Shown in pieces: positions 25,215 to 35,299 of a stretch of 64,000 nucleotides of DNA (within the stretch, counting starts at the first letter, position 1; every line of letters begins with the position of its first letter). Origin of the DNA: Gracilimonas sp964505215 (GTDB lineage: Bacteria; Bacteroidota; Rhodothermia; Balneolales; Balneolaceae); the NCBI GenBank assembly GCA_964505215.1, contig CAZDGU010000003.1, positions 268,569 to 332,568 of the forward strand. Reading direction: 5' to 3'. A model generated the notes under the pieces. It had not been told where the DNA came from, did not search any database, and saw only the letters and a list, made by a program, of their open reading frames with translations. The position numbers and the translations under genes were made by a program.

Positions 25215-28200
25215 ATGCAATCCAATTATTCCAAACAAGATATACACGCGCAGCTTAAGAATGTATGGCTGCCGCAGGCGGAACAGTTTCTGCAAGAAAA
25301 AGCAGATCAAAAAGCTGACCAATTACGGGAGATTCTTTCTCAGACGCTTACATCCATTCGGAATGAAGCTGTTGATGCAGGATTACGCTCGGCTGTTGAA
25401 AAACTAAAAGATAAAAATTCACCCCCTGAAGATGCACAACCGGAATGGCCCCGGAAGGTTAGCGAGTGGTGCCAGGAAATTGATATTGAAGTTGTTTTAG
25501 AACAGGAAGAAGACCGATTCACTGCACTCGCAAACGATAGTTTATGGATAAAAGGCGCTAAAGGAAGCAAACGGGCTTTTAGAAATATACGCGGCGGGTT
25601 GAATGCCCTTTCAAATGGAGTTCGGTCTCTTGTTGGAAAGCCGAAGAAAGAACTTACGGCGAAAACACATCGAGTTCCGCTCAGGAACATCGTGCAGATG
25701 AACGTACTGCCTCTCTGGGAGATTAATAAAGGCTGGGAAAATAACTTCAATAAGCTGAGAACGGAAGTTATTCTGGAAGCTATTGCCTGGCGGTTGCATT
25801 CAGCCGGGCCGGTGGCAGCGGAGTCCGATTCTGCTGAAGATGGTGATAATGAAGGCGTTAAAAATGAGATTTCTGAGAAAACCATAAATCCTACTCATGA
25901 GGATTTAGTCCGTTTTTTTGAGGAAGAAATTGCACATTTAGATCAGCTTTTAGGGGATTTTAAACAGCAAATCAGTAAGGCAATTATAAGGACTGAAGCA
26001 CACATACATCAGCTGATTTCGACAGTGGGAACGGTAGAAGCTACAGCCAAAGCGTTTGAAAGTTCTAAGCTATTTGCCGCCATACACAAGCTGGAAGAGG
26101 AAGAAGATAAAAGGCAGAAAGTATGGAATTCTCTGTTTAGCGCGCTGGCTGTACGCTTTAATACGGCCGAAAGCTTTACTAGGCTGCATGGGCAGGTTCA
26201 GGAACGGATAAGCGGATTTAATGCATCTTTCCGCGAATTTTTTGAAACAGAACTTGAAGCTCCTGCTCAAAAGCTTACCGATTTGCTGAGCGAAGTGGTG
26301 GCAGTGTTTGAGAAATGGGAGGGGAAAGACGAAACATTATCTGCTAAAGAGATGCGCAAAGTTAGTGCCGAGCATCAGAGAAAGATGGCGGAGTGTATTG
26401 AAAAAGAGCTGCTTATACCGTTACGGAATTTTGCTGAAGAAGCTGTTCTAAGTACCAAAATGGATCGATTTACGGCTGCTATTCCGGATTGGACAGCATC
26501 TCAACCCGAGAAAACAATACTGATTGATGAGCTGGATCTTACACAATTTCCTCCTGCTATAGATTTCGAAGAAGTGAATTGGCAACAGCTGGTTCGAAGG
26601 GTGATGAATAACCAAATTGCGAAGAAGTTCATCCCAAAAGAAATTAAGGCCGAACAGTTTTTGCAGCAGATAATTCGGGGATTGGAAGAAGTAGATGAAA
26701 TTATTTATGCCAACCTTGAAGTGGCCGATGAGGTTAAGAAATCGGATGATGAGCAGTCGGTGGATGTTGCCAAAGAAGGGCTGGCTCGCGCATTGGCAAA
26801 GCTTGAGGCTTTACGGGAGCAAGTGCAAGAGAAAAAAGAAGAGCTTGAACATAAACTGAACACGCAGCAGCAGGCGGCTTTTCAAAAACTGGCTGCACTG
26901 CTCGAAAAGCAGGATGTGAGCCAGATAAAGCTGGTCGGCGCAGAGGAAATGGCTAAGGAGAAAGCCAAGGGCTGGCAAGCCGAAGCACAGAGCTACTGGT
27001 CTGAAATGGCCGAAAAAATTGAGCTTTTTGCTCGTTTCTTCTGGAAAAAACTGAAGCAGTATGTTGATATAATCCGCCGTTTTTTGGGGTTTCAAAAGAA
27101 AGAGGTACTGGAAGCAGATACTACCGATTTAGCCACTTTTTTATCAGAAACCGACGAGCAAATTGCGGCTTTGCCATTTATTTATCGGCGCTTGTTTGAT
27201 TTTAGCAAAGAAGTGGAAGCACGTTTTTATGTGCGCCGTACCGAGCAGTTCGAACGTCTTAAAAAAGGATATGCGCTTTGGCAAAATGAGTTCCCTTCCG
27301 TATTTGCCGTGGTGGGCGAAAAGGGAAGCGGCAAAAGCTTGTTCACCAAGCTGCTGAAAGATGAGGTGCTGACGGGGCATTCTTTGGTAGAAATCAATTT
27401 TGAAGACACCATTTGGACTTCCCAAAAGCTGGTGGAGCTCATCAGTGGCGCTTTAAATATTCAAGAAGCGGAGTCGATGGAAGACTTAATTGCTGCTATT
27501 AAACGAAAACGTAAACGACAGGTGATTGTGCTGGAGAATATTCAGAACTGTTACATTCGTGATATGTCGGGTTTTGATGCCATAGAGCAACTTTTACTGC
27601 TCATTTCGGAAACGAACGAGCAAATGCTTTGGATTGCAAGCAGCACCCGTTATGGCTGGTTATATTTAGACAAAGTGCTGAATATAGCCGAGTATTTTAC
27701 CCACACCGTAGAAACCGACAAGCTGGGAGAAGAGCAAATAAAAGAGCTGATTATGAAGCGCCACCGGGCCAGCGGATATCAGCTTAAGTTTTTAGCCGAA
27801 AAATCGGTTCAAAGCAGTCGTTCATTTAAAAAACTGGCAGATGATGAAGAGAAGGCTCAGCAATATTTGCAAGATAACTTTTTTGAGAAGTTGGCGAAGC
27901 TGGCGGAAGGAAACTCCTCCATAGCTATGATCTTTTGGCTACGCTCTATCAAGGAGCATGATGACACCTATTTTTATATCAACCCGTTTGATTTCTCGAC
28001 TGTAAACAGGATTGAAAATTTAGAAAATTCAGATTTATTTGCCTTAGCAGCATTTGTGCTGCACGATGCGCTTCAGATATCCGAGTTATCAAAAATACTG
28101 CGATTATCACCCCATAATACCAAGCTGATGGTTTTAAGACTGCAAGCGCGGGCAATTCTGCAAAAAACAGAGCATGGTTTTATGCTCAACCAACTTATAT

Positions 28201-28247
28201 ACCGGCAAGTTGTTCGGGTATTAAAAGAAGCAAACTTCATACATTAA
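25215..28247 (+). CDS. Large coiled-coil P-loop ATPase, uncharacterised
   Basis: A 1010-residue soluble protein of unknown function. Residues 1-690 are charged and helical with several coiled-coil stretches (e.g. LEALREQVQEKKEELEHKL) and no clear membrane span. A STAND/AAA-like ATPase module follows: Walker A GEKGSGKS at 701-708, Walker B-like QVIVLEN at 769-775, then a sensor-like LWIASSTRYGW and an EEQIKELIMKRHRASGY helical segment. The last ~60 residues look like a winged helix (ISELSKILRLSPHNTKLMVLRLQA). Its stop is 4 nt before the MscS gene, so the two are probably co-translated. I infer a regulatory or signalling ATPase tied to membrane tension, with no experimental basis. Confidence 0.7.
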   Translation: MQSNYSKQDIHAQLKNVWLPQAEQFLQEKADQKADQLREILSQTLTSIRNEAVDAGLRSAVEKLKDKNSPPEDAQPEWPRKVSEWCQEIDIEVVLEQEEDRFTALANDSLWIKGAKGSKRAFRNIRGGLNALSNGVRSLVGKPKKELTAKTHRVPLRNIVQMNVLPLWEINKGWENNFNKLRTEVILEAIAWRLHSAGPVAAESDSAEDGDNEGVKNEISEKTINPTHEDLVRFFEEEIAHLDQLLGDFKQQISKAIIRTEAHIHQLISTVGTVEATAKAFESSKLFAAIHKLEEEEDKRQKVWNSLFSALAVRFNTAESFTRLHGQVQERISGFNASFREFFETELEAPAQKLTDLLSEVVAVFEKWEGKDETLSAKEMRKVSAEHQRKMAECIEKELLIPLRNFAEEAVLSTKMDRFTAAIPDWTASQPEKTILIDELDLTQFPPAIDFEEVNWQQLVRRVMNNQIAKKFIPKEIKAEQFLQQIIRGLEEVDEIIYANLEVADEVKKSDDEQSVDVAKEGLARALAKLEALREQVQEKKEELEHKLNTQQQAAFQKLAALLEKQDVSQIKLVGAEEMAKEKAKGWQAEAQSYWSEMAEKIELFARFFWKKLKQYVDIIRRFLGFQKKEVLEADTTDLATFLSETDEQIAALPFIYRRLFDFSKEVEARFYVRRTEQFERLKKGYALWQNEFPSVFAVVGEKGSGKSLFTKLLKDEVLTGHSLVEINFEDTIWTSQKLVELISGALNIQEAESMEDLIAAIKRKRKRQVIVLENIQNCYIRDMSGFDAIEQLLLLISETNEQMLWIASSTRYGWLYLDKVLNIAEYFTHTVETDKLGEEQIKELIMKRHRASGYQLKFLAEKSVQSSRSFKKLADDEEKAQQYLQDNFFEKLAKLAEGNSSIAMIFWLRSIKEHDDTYFYINPFDFSTVNRIENLENSDLFALAAFVLHDALQISELSKILRLSPHNTKLMVLRLQARAILQKTEHGFMLNQLIYRQVVRVLKEANFIH

Positions 28248-28251
28248 GGCT

Positions 28252-29307
28252 ATGCACACCGATCGTTTTTATATCCTGATAGTTTTTGCGCTACTGTTGT
28301 TTTTTAATCCCGGCGTGCGCTCCCAAAATGCGGAAGCTGATTCTGCCGCCCAACAAATTGTAAAAACGGATACTACGCTGCAGCAGACCATAGATTCTTT
28401 GCTGGCTATTCGTTTGTCTAAGCTGGACTCTTTGGCAAAAAAGATGCAACAGAATAATGCTCCGGCCAAAGACAGTGCCGCTGTAAAAGGAGATGCTGAA
28501 AAAACCCTTGCTCAGCTTGAAGAGGTTATCTCGTGGCCAAAAGTGATTTTTATCATCATCTTTTTTGGAGTTGTTTATTATCTGACCAAATTTATAAGCA
28601 CCATACTTGGAAACTTCTCCGAGCGTACCTCAAAATACAGACTACGTATAAAACGCATGGTTCCCGTTGTGCGTGTAGCTATTTGGTCGTTAGCAATTTA
28701 TGCGGCCATTGCGGGTATTATTCAGCCACCTTATGCAACCGTAATTACCGTGATGGCTTCGGTTGGAATTGCTGTTGGCCTGGCTTCTCAAGATGTACTT
28801 AAAAATTTATTTGGCGGGGTGATGCTGATACTCGACCGCCCGTTTCAAGTGGGTGATAAAATACAGTTTGAGGACCATTATGGGGAAGTTCAGCAAATTG
28901 GTTTACGCTCAAGCAGAATTGTAACTCCCGGTGATTCCATGGTTACCATACCCAACGGAGAACTTATTCGAACAGCTGTTTCTAATGCCAATTCAGGTGC
29001 GCTCGACTGCCTGGTGGCAATTGATATTTACTTGCCGGCCGAAAGTGATATTGAAACGGTGAAAGAGATAGCTTACAAAGCTGTAATTACATCCAAATAT
29101 GCATTTCTGCAAAAGCCAATTGGTATTATGACGGAAAACCGGATGCATGAGCGCCGCTTTATTCTGAAGCTGAAAGTGAAAGCTTATGTGCTCGACATTC
29201 GTTACGAATTTCCCTTTCAAAGTGATGTGACCGAACGTATTTTAACGGAACTTCAACATAAAAATATAATTCGGGATGAGGCATTGCATCATCAGATAGC
29301 CGATTAA
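28252..29307 (+). CDS. MscS family mechanosensitive ion channel
   Basis: A 351-residue protein with a signal peptide (cleavage near GVRSQ), a periplasmic Ala/Lys-rich coiled segment, three membrane helices (about residues 95-115, 130-150, 160-185) and the MscS beta domain. The pore helix and signature read GIAVGLASQDVLKNLFGGV, followed by DRPFQVGDKI and the VTIPNGELI strand. It opens on membrane tension to release solutes. It follows the coiled-coil ATPase by 4 nt and is followed after 26 nt by a lipoprotein peptidase gene. Confidence 0.92.
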   Translation: MHTDRFYILIVFALLLFFNPGVRSQNAEADSAAQQIVKTDTTLQQTIDSLLAIRLSKLDSLAKKMQQNNAPAKDSAAVKGDAEKTLAQLEEVISWPKVIFIIIFFGVVYYLTKFISTILGNFSERTSKYRLRIKRMVPVVRVAIWSLAIYAAIAGIIQPPYATVITVMASVGIAVGLASQDVLKNLFGGVMLILDRPFQVGDKIQFEDHYGEVQQIGLRSSRIVTPGDSMVTIPNGELIRTAVSNANSGALDCLVAIDIYLPAESDIETVKEIAYKAVITSKYAFLQKPIGIMTENRMHERRFILKLKVKAYVLDIRYEFPFQSDVTERILTELQHKNIIRDEALHHQIAD

Positions 29308-29333
29308 TTAACACAAATTACAAACTGAATATT

Positions 29334-30965
29334 ATGAAACGACTGACTTCAATTTTATCCGTTTTCATCATTGTTATTGCTGTTTCGGGCTGCTCGGAAC
29401 CGGAGAAGAAAGTGAACGGAATGACGATAGACGAGCGACTGGCCCAGTACACGCCGTTTACGCTTACGGCCGACCTTTCGGAGCTTTCTGAAAATCAGAA
29501 AAAGATCATCCCGCTGCTTATTGATGCGGCTAAGGAAATGGAATCCGCTTTCTGGAAGCAAGCCTACGGCGATAAAGATGCGCTGATGGCTGGTTTAAGT
29601 GAGAAAGAACAGCAATTTGTCCAAATAAATTATGGTCCGTGGGATCGCTTAAATGGAAATGAGCCGTTTGTAGAAGGAGTAGGAGAAAAACCGGCCGGAG
29701 CTAATTTCTATCCCGCCGATATGACGGAAGCTGAATTTGAAGCGTGGGATTCACCCCAAAAAGATAATTTATATACGCTGGTGCGGAGAGATTCGGACGG
29801 CAGTTTAATTACTATTCCTTACCACGAAGCGTTTAAAGCGGAGTACAAAAATGCGGCCGAAAAGCTGAGAGCTGCTGCCGAGCTGGCCGAAGATCCGGGC
29901 TTTAAAAAGTACCTGAATTTGCGAGCCGAAGCACTTCTGAACAGTGACTATCAGGAAAGCGATATTGCCTGGATGGACATGAAGAATAACACCATTGAGC
30001 TGGTAATTGGACCTATCGAAAATTACGAAGACCAGCTTTTTGGATATAAAACGGCACACGAAGCTTTTGTGCTCATCAAAGATAAGGAGTGGAGCGAGCG
30101 GCTTGCGAAATACACCGATGTGCTTCCCGAGCTTCAAAAAGGACTTCCGGTTCCCGACAAATATAAAACCGAAACCCCGGGCACCGATTCTGACTTAAAC
30201 GCCTACGATGCCGTGTATTATGCCGGAGATGCCAACGCCGGCTCCAAAACCATTGCCATTAACTTGCCGAATGATGAAGAAGTGCAGCTTCAAAAGGGAA
30301 CACGCCGGCTGCAGCTCAAAAACTCCATGAAGGCTAAATATGACAAAATCCTGATTCCAATTTCGGAAGTGTTAATTGCTGAAGATCAGCGGGAATTTAT
30401 CAGCTTTGATGCCTTTTTTGGAAATACCATGTTTCATGAAGTTGCGCATGGTTTAGGCATTAAAAACACCATTACCGATAATGGAACCGTTCGCGAGGCG
30501 TTGAGGAATCACGCTTCGGCGCTGGAGGAAGGAAAGGCTGACGTGCTGGGTTTGTATATGGTTAAAAAGCTTCGCGAAAAAGGAATGATTGAAGAAGGAA
30601 GCTCCCAAGAGGATTATGTAACCTTTTTGGCCAGTATTTTCAGATCCATCCGGTTTGGTTCGTCCAGTGCGCACGGGCGGGCAAACCTGATTCGTTTCAA
30701 TTTTTTCCAGGAAATGGATGCCTTTTCTTTTGATGAGGAAACGGGTACATACAGCATTCATTTTGATAAAGTAGAGGAAGCGGTTAGTGCTCTTTCTGAA
30801 AAAATATTGACCCTGCAGGGCAATGGTGATTATCAGGCCGTTGATGAATTTGTTCAAAAATATGCCGTTGAAACTCCGCAGCTAAAGGCTTCTTTACAGC
30901 GGCTTTCGGAGCAGAATATTCCGGTGGATATAACTTTCAACCAAGGCGTGAACGAGCTGTTTTAA
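29334..30965 (+). CDS. M49-like (dipeptidyl peptidase III type) zinc peptidase, lipoprotein
   Basis: A 543-residue protein with a lipoprotein signal (VIAVSGC, C20). The zinc site reads HEVAH at 368-372, with the second motif EEGKAD at 398-403 where M49 enzymes have EECRAE-like sequence. Classical DPP III uses the hexapeptide HEXXGH. The pentapeptide HEXXH here is a minority variant; I recall one characterised from Caldithrix. Flanking text (NTMFHEVAHGLG, RSIRFGSSSAHGRANLI) fits bacterial M49-like hydrolases. It would act on peptides outside the inner membrane. It is likely cotranscribed with the ATPase and MscS genes. Confidence 0.8.
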   Translation: MKRLTSILSVFIIVIAVSGCSEPEKKVNGMTIDERLAQYTPFTLTADLSELSENQKKIIPLLIDAAKEMESAFWKQAYGDKDALMAGLSEKEQQFVQINYGPWDRLNGNEPFVEGVGEKPAGANFYPADMTEAEFEAWDSPQKDNLYTLVRRDSDGSLITIPYHEAFKAEYKNAAEKLRAAAELAEDPGFKKYLNLRAEALLNSDYQESDIAWMDMKNNTIELVIGPIENYEDQLFGYKTAHEAFVLIKDKEWSERLAKYTDVLPELQKGLPVPDKYKTETPGTDSDLNAYDAVYYAGDANAGSKTIAINLPNDEEVQLQKGTRRLQLKNSMKAKYDKILIPISEVLIAEDQREFISFDAFFGNTMFHEVAHGLGIKNTITDNGTVREALRNHASALEEGKADVLGLYMVKKLREKGMIEEGSSQEDYVTFLASIFRSIRFGSSSAHGRANLIRFNFFQEMDAFSFDEETGTYSIHFDKVEEAVSALSEKILTLQGNGDYQAVDEFVQKYAVETPQLKASLQRLSEQNIPVDITFNQGVNELF

Positions 30966-30992
30966 AACAAATCGGAAAGTATTCTTCCGCTA

Positions 30993-31709
30993 TTATTTGG
31001 GCGGACCGGATTGAATTTCATGCAGCTTAGTCATGGCACGATCCCGAAGATTTTGAAACTGATCTTCGGGTATGTGTCCGGCTGTAAACTGAAGGTAAAG
31101 CCACACAATATAGGTAGCCATTACGTCTTCGTAGCAGTAGTGTTCAATCAGCCCAAGCTCATTATTTTTGAACATTTCGTACACCTGATTTCCTTCTCCC
31201 GTTTGCTTAAAGGGAATGCCGATAAGCTGTCCTAAATGCTTAAGCTTTGGCCAGGAACTGGCGCCGTAATTGCTGAATTCATCCACTAAATCTACATTAT
31301 ATTTGCTGTAGCGGTAACGGATGTCGTAATCGTGCATGCGAATGGGCATTTGTAAGCCGTGCTTCATAGCACGATAGGTGAGCACCGGAATATCAAACCC
31401 TTTGCCGTTGTGATGAATAAGCCCAAAATCTTTATACGTTCCAATGGCGTCAAAAATCTTCATCAGTCCTTCTCTTTCATCCTCGCCGTTCCAGGCTAAT
31501 TTCTGCTTGGGGCCGCCGGTGTTTTCAATCCACAGCCCCACCCACGAAACCATGCGATGATACATGGGAGGGAGAAAGCCGGATGCATTTCGGGCCAGTT
31601 CTTCACTTGCTTTTTCAAGTAGCAGATCTTCCTCAGATTCCTGATCGTCCAAAACGTGGCGAATAAATTCAATGTCAGGAACAGTTTCTAAATCAAATAT
31701 AAAAAACAT
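30993..31709 (-). CDS. Predicted 3'-5' exonuclease (PolB-exonuclease-like)
   Basis: A 238-residue DEDD-superfamily nuclease. The first acidic pair is in FFIFDLETVPDIEF (residues 2-15), the Exo II region in GLIHHNGKGFDIPVL, and the last acidic residue in YCYEDVMATYIVWL. This matches the group of stand-alone proteins annotated as predicted 3'-5' exonuclease related to the PolB exonuclease domain. Its DNA or RNA target is not known. It lies downstream of the asparaginase gene with a ~100-nt gap. Confidence 0.82.
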   Translation of the reverse strand: MFFIFDLETVPDIEFIRHVLDDQESEEDLLLEKASEELARNASGFLPPMYHRMVSWVGLWIENTGGPKQKLAWNGEDEREGLMKIFDAIGTYKDFGLIHHNGKGFDIPVLTYRAMKHGLQMPIRMHDYDIRYRYSKYNVDLVDEFSNYGASSWPKLKHLGQLIGIPFKQTGEGNQVYEMFKNNELGLIEHYCYEDVMATYIVWLYLQFTAGHIPEDQFQNLRDRAMTKLHEIQSGPPK

Positions 31710-31808
31710 GAATTTGGGCTTAGTTGGTAATTAGTGAATATAGAATATAGGTGCAGGTAACTGAAATAAATAGCAGGTTTTGGGGTGAATGGCAATCAAC
31801 CCAAAAAA

Positions 31809-32810
31809 TTAGGGCCTGCTCGTCAACTCACCTACAAGCGATTGCTGAAACAGCTCTTCAATATGTGATTTAGATTGGAAATGTGCCAGCAGATACATGA
31901 GCTTGGTGAGAGCGGCTTCCAGCGTCATATCATTACAGCTGATGGCGCCGTGCTTCAGGGCCGCTCGCCCGGCCGAGTATTGGGTGAGATCAACCGAATC
32001 ATAATCAGCTTGAGATACCACTGCTAATGTTACATTCTGCTGCGCGCACTTATCTAAAAAGGGAAGCAGACTGTTTTCGCCTTTCACACAAAAATTCCCG
32101 CTGCCAAATCCACGAATAATTACGGCACGGATGTCTTCTAAATTCAACCCGTTTAACAATGTGGGATTCAATCCCGGGTGAGCAGTAAGCACAAATACCT
32201 CATCGGAATATTTAGCCGTATTTTCTAACTCTCCGGTTCCAAATTGCTCCAAAACGGATGCTTTTATGTTTATTCCGATATCGGCCAGGGGGGTGAAGTT
32301 TGGAGAAGCGAAGGCTTTAAATTCACCCACGCTCATTTTGGTTGCCCGGTTTCCGCGATAGAGCGCATCATTAAAGCAAATTCCCACTTCCTTAAAACTC
32401 ATGGTAGCCAGCTCAATAGCGTTAACCAAATTACGGCGGGCATCGCTGCGAATGGTACTCATAGGAAGCTGGCTTCCGGTAAAAATAACCGGCTTGGCTA
32501 AATTCTTGAGCGCAAAACTTAGCGCAGATGCAGAATAAGCCATGGTGTCTGTTCCGTGCAAAATCACAAAGCCATCATAGCTGTGATACTTTTTCTGGAT
32601 GCAGTTGGCCAGCTGTATCCAATGAGAAGTGTTGAGGTTAGAGCTGTCTTCAAAAAAAAGAGGAAAGGTAGTGATTTCAGCAAGTTCGCTGAGCTCAGGA
32701 ATTTCTTCGTACAGAACCTTAGACCATGCTTCGGGATCAAGCTCCACGCCGGCTCCCTGAGCATTCATGGCAATAGTGCCGCCTGTTTGAATTAAAAGAA
32801 TATTTTTCAT
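31809..32810 (-). CDS. ansA: Type I (cytoplasmic) L-asparaginase
   Basis: A 333-residue asparaginase that hydrolyses asparagine to aspartate and ammonia. The first nucleophile is in LIQTGGTIAM (T11-region) and the second catalytic set is in VILHGTDTMAYSASAL. RRNLVNAIELA and VIIRGFGSGNF follow in order. No signal peptide is present, which fits the cytoplasmic low-affinity type I enzyme. Divergent from the EF-G paralogue gene with a 246-bp spacer. Confidence 0.92.
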   Translation of the reverse strand: MKNILLIQTGGTIAMNAQGAGVELDPEAWSKVLYEEIPELSELAEITTFPLFFEDSSNLNTSHWIQLANCIQKKYHSYDGFVILHGTDTMAYSASALSFALKNLAKPVIFTGSQLPMSTIRSDARRNLVNAIELATMSFKEVGICFNDALYRGNRATKMSVGEFKAFASPNFTPLADIGINIKASVLEQFGTGELENTAKYSDEVFVLTAHPGLNPTLLNGLNLEDIRAVIIRGFGSGNFCVKGENSLLPFLDKCAQQNVTLAVVSQADYDSVDLTQYSAGRAALKHGAISCNDMTLEAALTKLMYLLAHFQSKSHIEELFQQSLVGELTSRP

Positions 32811-33056
32811 GTTTATAATTCCCTTTCTCCTTTTATTTTAGTCTTCACATTCTATTCAAATAGAATACCTACTGTACATTGAATTTATGATTCAGCGTTG
32901 GTTACTCGTTGGCGATTCGCTAATTAGCAGGTTTAAATCTTTTAGGAATCAATAATACGAATTACCGACCTGTAATGTGTTCTCAAGTTAAAATCAGACA
33001 TCTGTTAACATCCGGTTAAGGCCGGTGATTAGATATATCAAAAAAATGGAGTTCCT

Positions 33057-35183
33057 ATGAAAGTATATGATCCTACCCGAATAAGAAATGTTGTACTGCT
33101 GGGGCATTCCGGCTCCGGTAAAACTACGCTGACCGAAACCATGCTTTTTGAAGCCGGAGCAATAAATCGAAGAGGAACCATAGAAGAAGAAAATACGGTG
33201 TCTGATTACCACCCGCTGGAGAAAGAAAAAAGGAAGTCCATTCATTCCACTTTTATGAACCTGGATTGGAGAGGCCACAAAATTAATTTGATAGACACTC
33301 CGGGAACCTCAGATTATATTGGAGAAGTAGCCGGCGCCGTTCGTATTTCAGATACGGCTATTTTTGTACTGAACAGTGAGCAGGGCGTAGAAACAGGCAC
33401 CAGCTCTTTATGGAATTATGTGCAAAAATATAACGTACCCTCCATGTTTGTGGTGAATAAGCTGGATACCGAACAGTCTGATTTTTGGAAAACTGTGGAT
33501 GAAGCACGCGAGCAGTTTGGCCGGGAAGTTACCGTGGTTCAGTTTCCATATAGTGAGGGAGAAGATTTTCACGCTATTGTTGATGTGCTGCGCATGACTA
33601 TGTATGAATTTCCGGAAGAAGGCGGCAAACCCGATAAACTTCCAATCCCTGATTCTTTGAAACCACAGGCTTCTAAGTTGCACCAGGAACTGGTAGAAAC
33701 TATTGCTGAAAATGACGAAACCCTGATGGATATTTATTTTGAGCAGGGCGAACTGGATGAAGAGCAAATGGAAAAAGGGCTGCATATTTCGATGATAAAC
33801 GGCCAGATTTTTCCGCTCTTTTGTTCAACAGCTTCCCGGAATATGGGTACCGGTCGTGTTATGGGTTTTCTGGATGATGTGGCGCCAAATCCGCTGCAGG
33901 GTAATCCCCCAAAAACAGAAGACGGAGAAGAACTGCTGCTGGATGCCGACGGCAAGCCGGTGATGTTTATTTTTAAAACACAGTCAGAATCGCACGTGGG
34001 AGATTTGAATTATTTTAAGGTGTATAGTGGCAGCATTCGGCCTGGAATGGACTTGGTAAGCAGTAAAAGCGGTTCATCGGTTCGGCTGGGTGGCTTGTTT
34101 TTGTCGGAAGGACAAAAAAGAATAGAGGTGAATGAAATAAAAACCGGCGACCTTGGCGCCGTGGTGAAACTGAAAGATGGCGAGGTAAACGATACCTTGC
34201 ACGAAAAAGGCCATGAAGTAGCCTTGCAGGGCATTGAATTTCCACCTACTACTATTCGAACCGCCGTTAAGCTTAAAAAAGAGGGCGATGAGGATAAATT
34301 AGGACACGCCTTACACCAAATTCAGCGAGAAGATCCTTCGGTGGTAATTGAGCACAGCCAGGAGCTGCGGCAAATTATTATTCACGGACAGGGCGAGGAG
34401 CATTTAATGGTGATTAAAGACCAGCTGGAAAGTCGCTTTAAGCTGGATGTTGAATTCATCACCCCAAAAATTCCCTATCGTGAAACCATTACGAAACAGG
34501 TAAAAGCAACTTATAAGCACAAAAAACAGTCGGGAGGTGCCGGGCAGTTTGCCGAGGTAAATCTGCTGATTGAGCCGTACCTAGAAGGAATGGGCACACC
34601 CGAAGATTTGAAAGTACGGGATGTGCAAGAAGTTGATCTAAACTGGGGCGGAAAGCTCGTTTTCCAAAACTGTATTGTGGGCGGGGTGATTGATAATCGG
34701 TTCATGCCGGCCATTTTAAAAGGCATTATGGAAAAAATGGAAAACGGTCCCATGAGTGGCTGTCGCGCACGCGATATTCGGGTTTCGGTGTATGACGGCT
34801 CTATGCACTCCGTTGATTCTAACGATGCCGCTTTTAAAACAGCCGGACTTATGGCCTTTAAAGATGGCTTTTTGAAAGCTAACCCCCAGCTTTTGGAGCC
34901 GGTTTATGAAGTAGAAGTAACCGTTCCGGCCGATTATATGGGTGATGTTATGAGCGACTTAAGCACCCGGCGCGGTCAGATTCAAGGCATGGATGGTGAG
35001 GGGTCGCTGCAGAAAATTAAAGCGCACGTTCCGCTCGAAGAGCTGGATCATTATTCAACGCGCTTGAAATCACTTACCCAAGGCAGTGCTTCTTATACCC
35101 GTGCATTTTCTCATTACGCACAGGTGCCGCACGATATCCAAAAACGGGTGATTGAAGAAAACCTGGCAGGGGAGGAAGCATAG
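33057..35183 (+). CDS. Elongation factor G-like GTPase (EF-G paralogue)
   Basis: A 708-residue translational GTPase with all EF-G domains. G1 is GHSGSGKT (16-23), G3 DTPG (80-83) and G4 NKLD (134-137). Instead of the EF-G switch I consensus ERGITI, this protein reads EKRKSI (57-62). That difference marks the EF-G-like/FusA2 subgroup rather than the housekeeping EF-G, which is expected next to rpsL/rpsG elsewhere. The role is unknown; FusA2-type proteins are suspected in ribosome recycling or stress. It converges on the eRF1-like gene with a shared terminator. Confidence 0.9.
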   Translation: MKVYDPTRIRNVVLLGHSGSGKTTLTETMLFEAGAINRRGTIEEENTVSDYHPLEKEKRKSIHSTFMNLDWRGHKINLIDTPGTSDYIGEVAGAVRISDTAIFVLNSEQGVETGTSSLWNYVQKYNVPSMFVVNKLDTEQSDFWKTVDEAREQFGREVTVVQFPYSEGEDFHAIVDVLRMTMYEFPEEGGKPDKLPIPDSLKPQASKLHQELVETIAENDETLMDIYFEQGELDEEQMEKGLHISMINGQIFPLFCSTASRNMGTGRVMGFLDDVAPNPLQGNPPKTEDGEELLLDADGKPVMFIFKTQSESHVGDLNYFKVYSGSIRPGMDLVSSKSGSSVRLGGLFLSEGQKRIEVNEIKTGDLGAVVKLKDGEVNDTLHEKGHEVALQGIEFPPTTIRTAVKLKKEGDEDKLGHALHQIQREDPSVVIEHSQELRQIIIHGQGEEHLMVIKDQLESRFKLDVEFITPKIPYRETITKQVKATYKHKKQSGGAGQFAEVNLLIEPYLEGMGTPEDLKVRDVQEVDLNWGGKLVFQNCIVGGVIDNRFMPAILKGIMEKMENGPMSGCRARDIRVSVYDGSMHSVDSNDAAFKTAGLMAFKDGFLKANPQLLEPVYEVEVTVPADYMGDVMSDLSTRRGQIQGMDGEGSLQKIKAHVPLEELDHYSTRLKSLTQGSASYTRAFSHYAQVPHDIQKRVIEENLAGEEA

Positions 35184-35244
35184 CACAGAGAAACGGCTTA
35201 CTGCCATTTGGAAAAGTATCTGTCTGTTTAAATTATCTATAAAA

Positions 35245-35276
35245 AAATCCGCTGCGCTTTTAAACACAGCGGATTT
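35245..35276. terminator. Bidirectional terminator between EF-G-like and eRF1-like genes
   Basis: AAATCCGCTG (35245-35254) and CAGCGGATTT (35267-35276) form a perfect 10-bp stem with a 12-nt loop. A-runs precede and T-runs follow it, so it can end transcripts from both strands. Confidence 0.85.
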
Positions 35277-35299
35277 TTATGTATAAAACAATATTAAAG

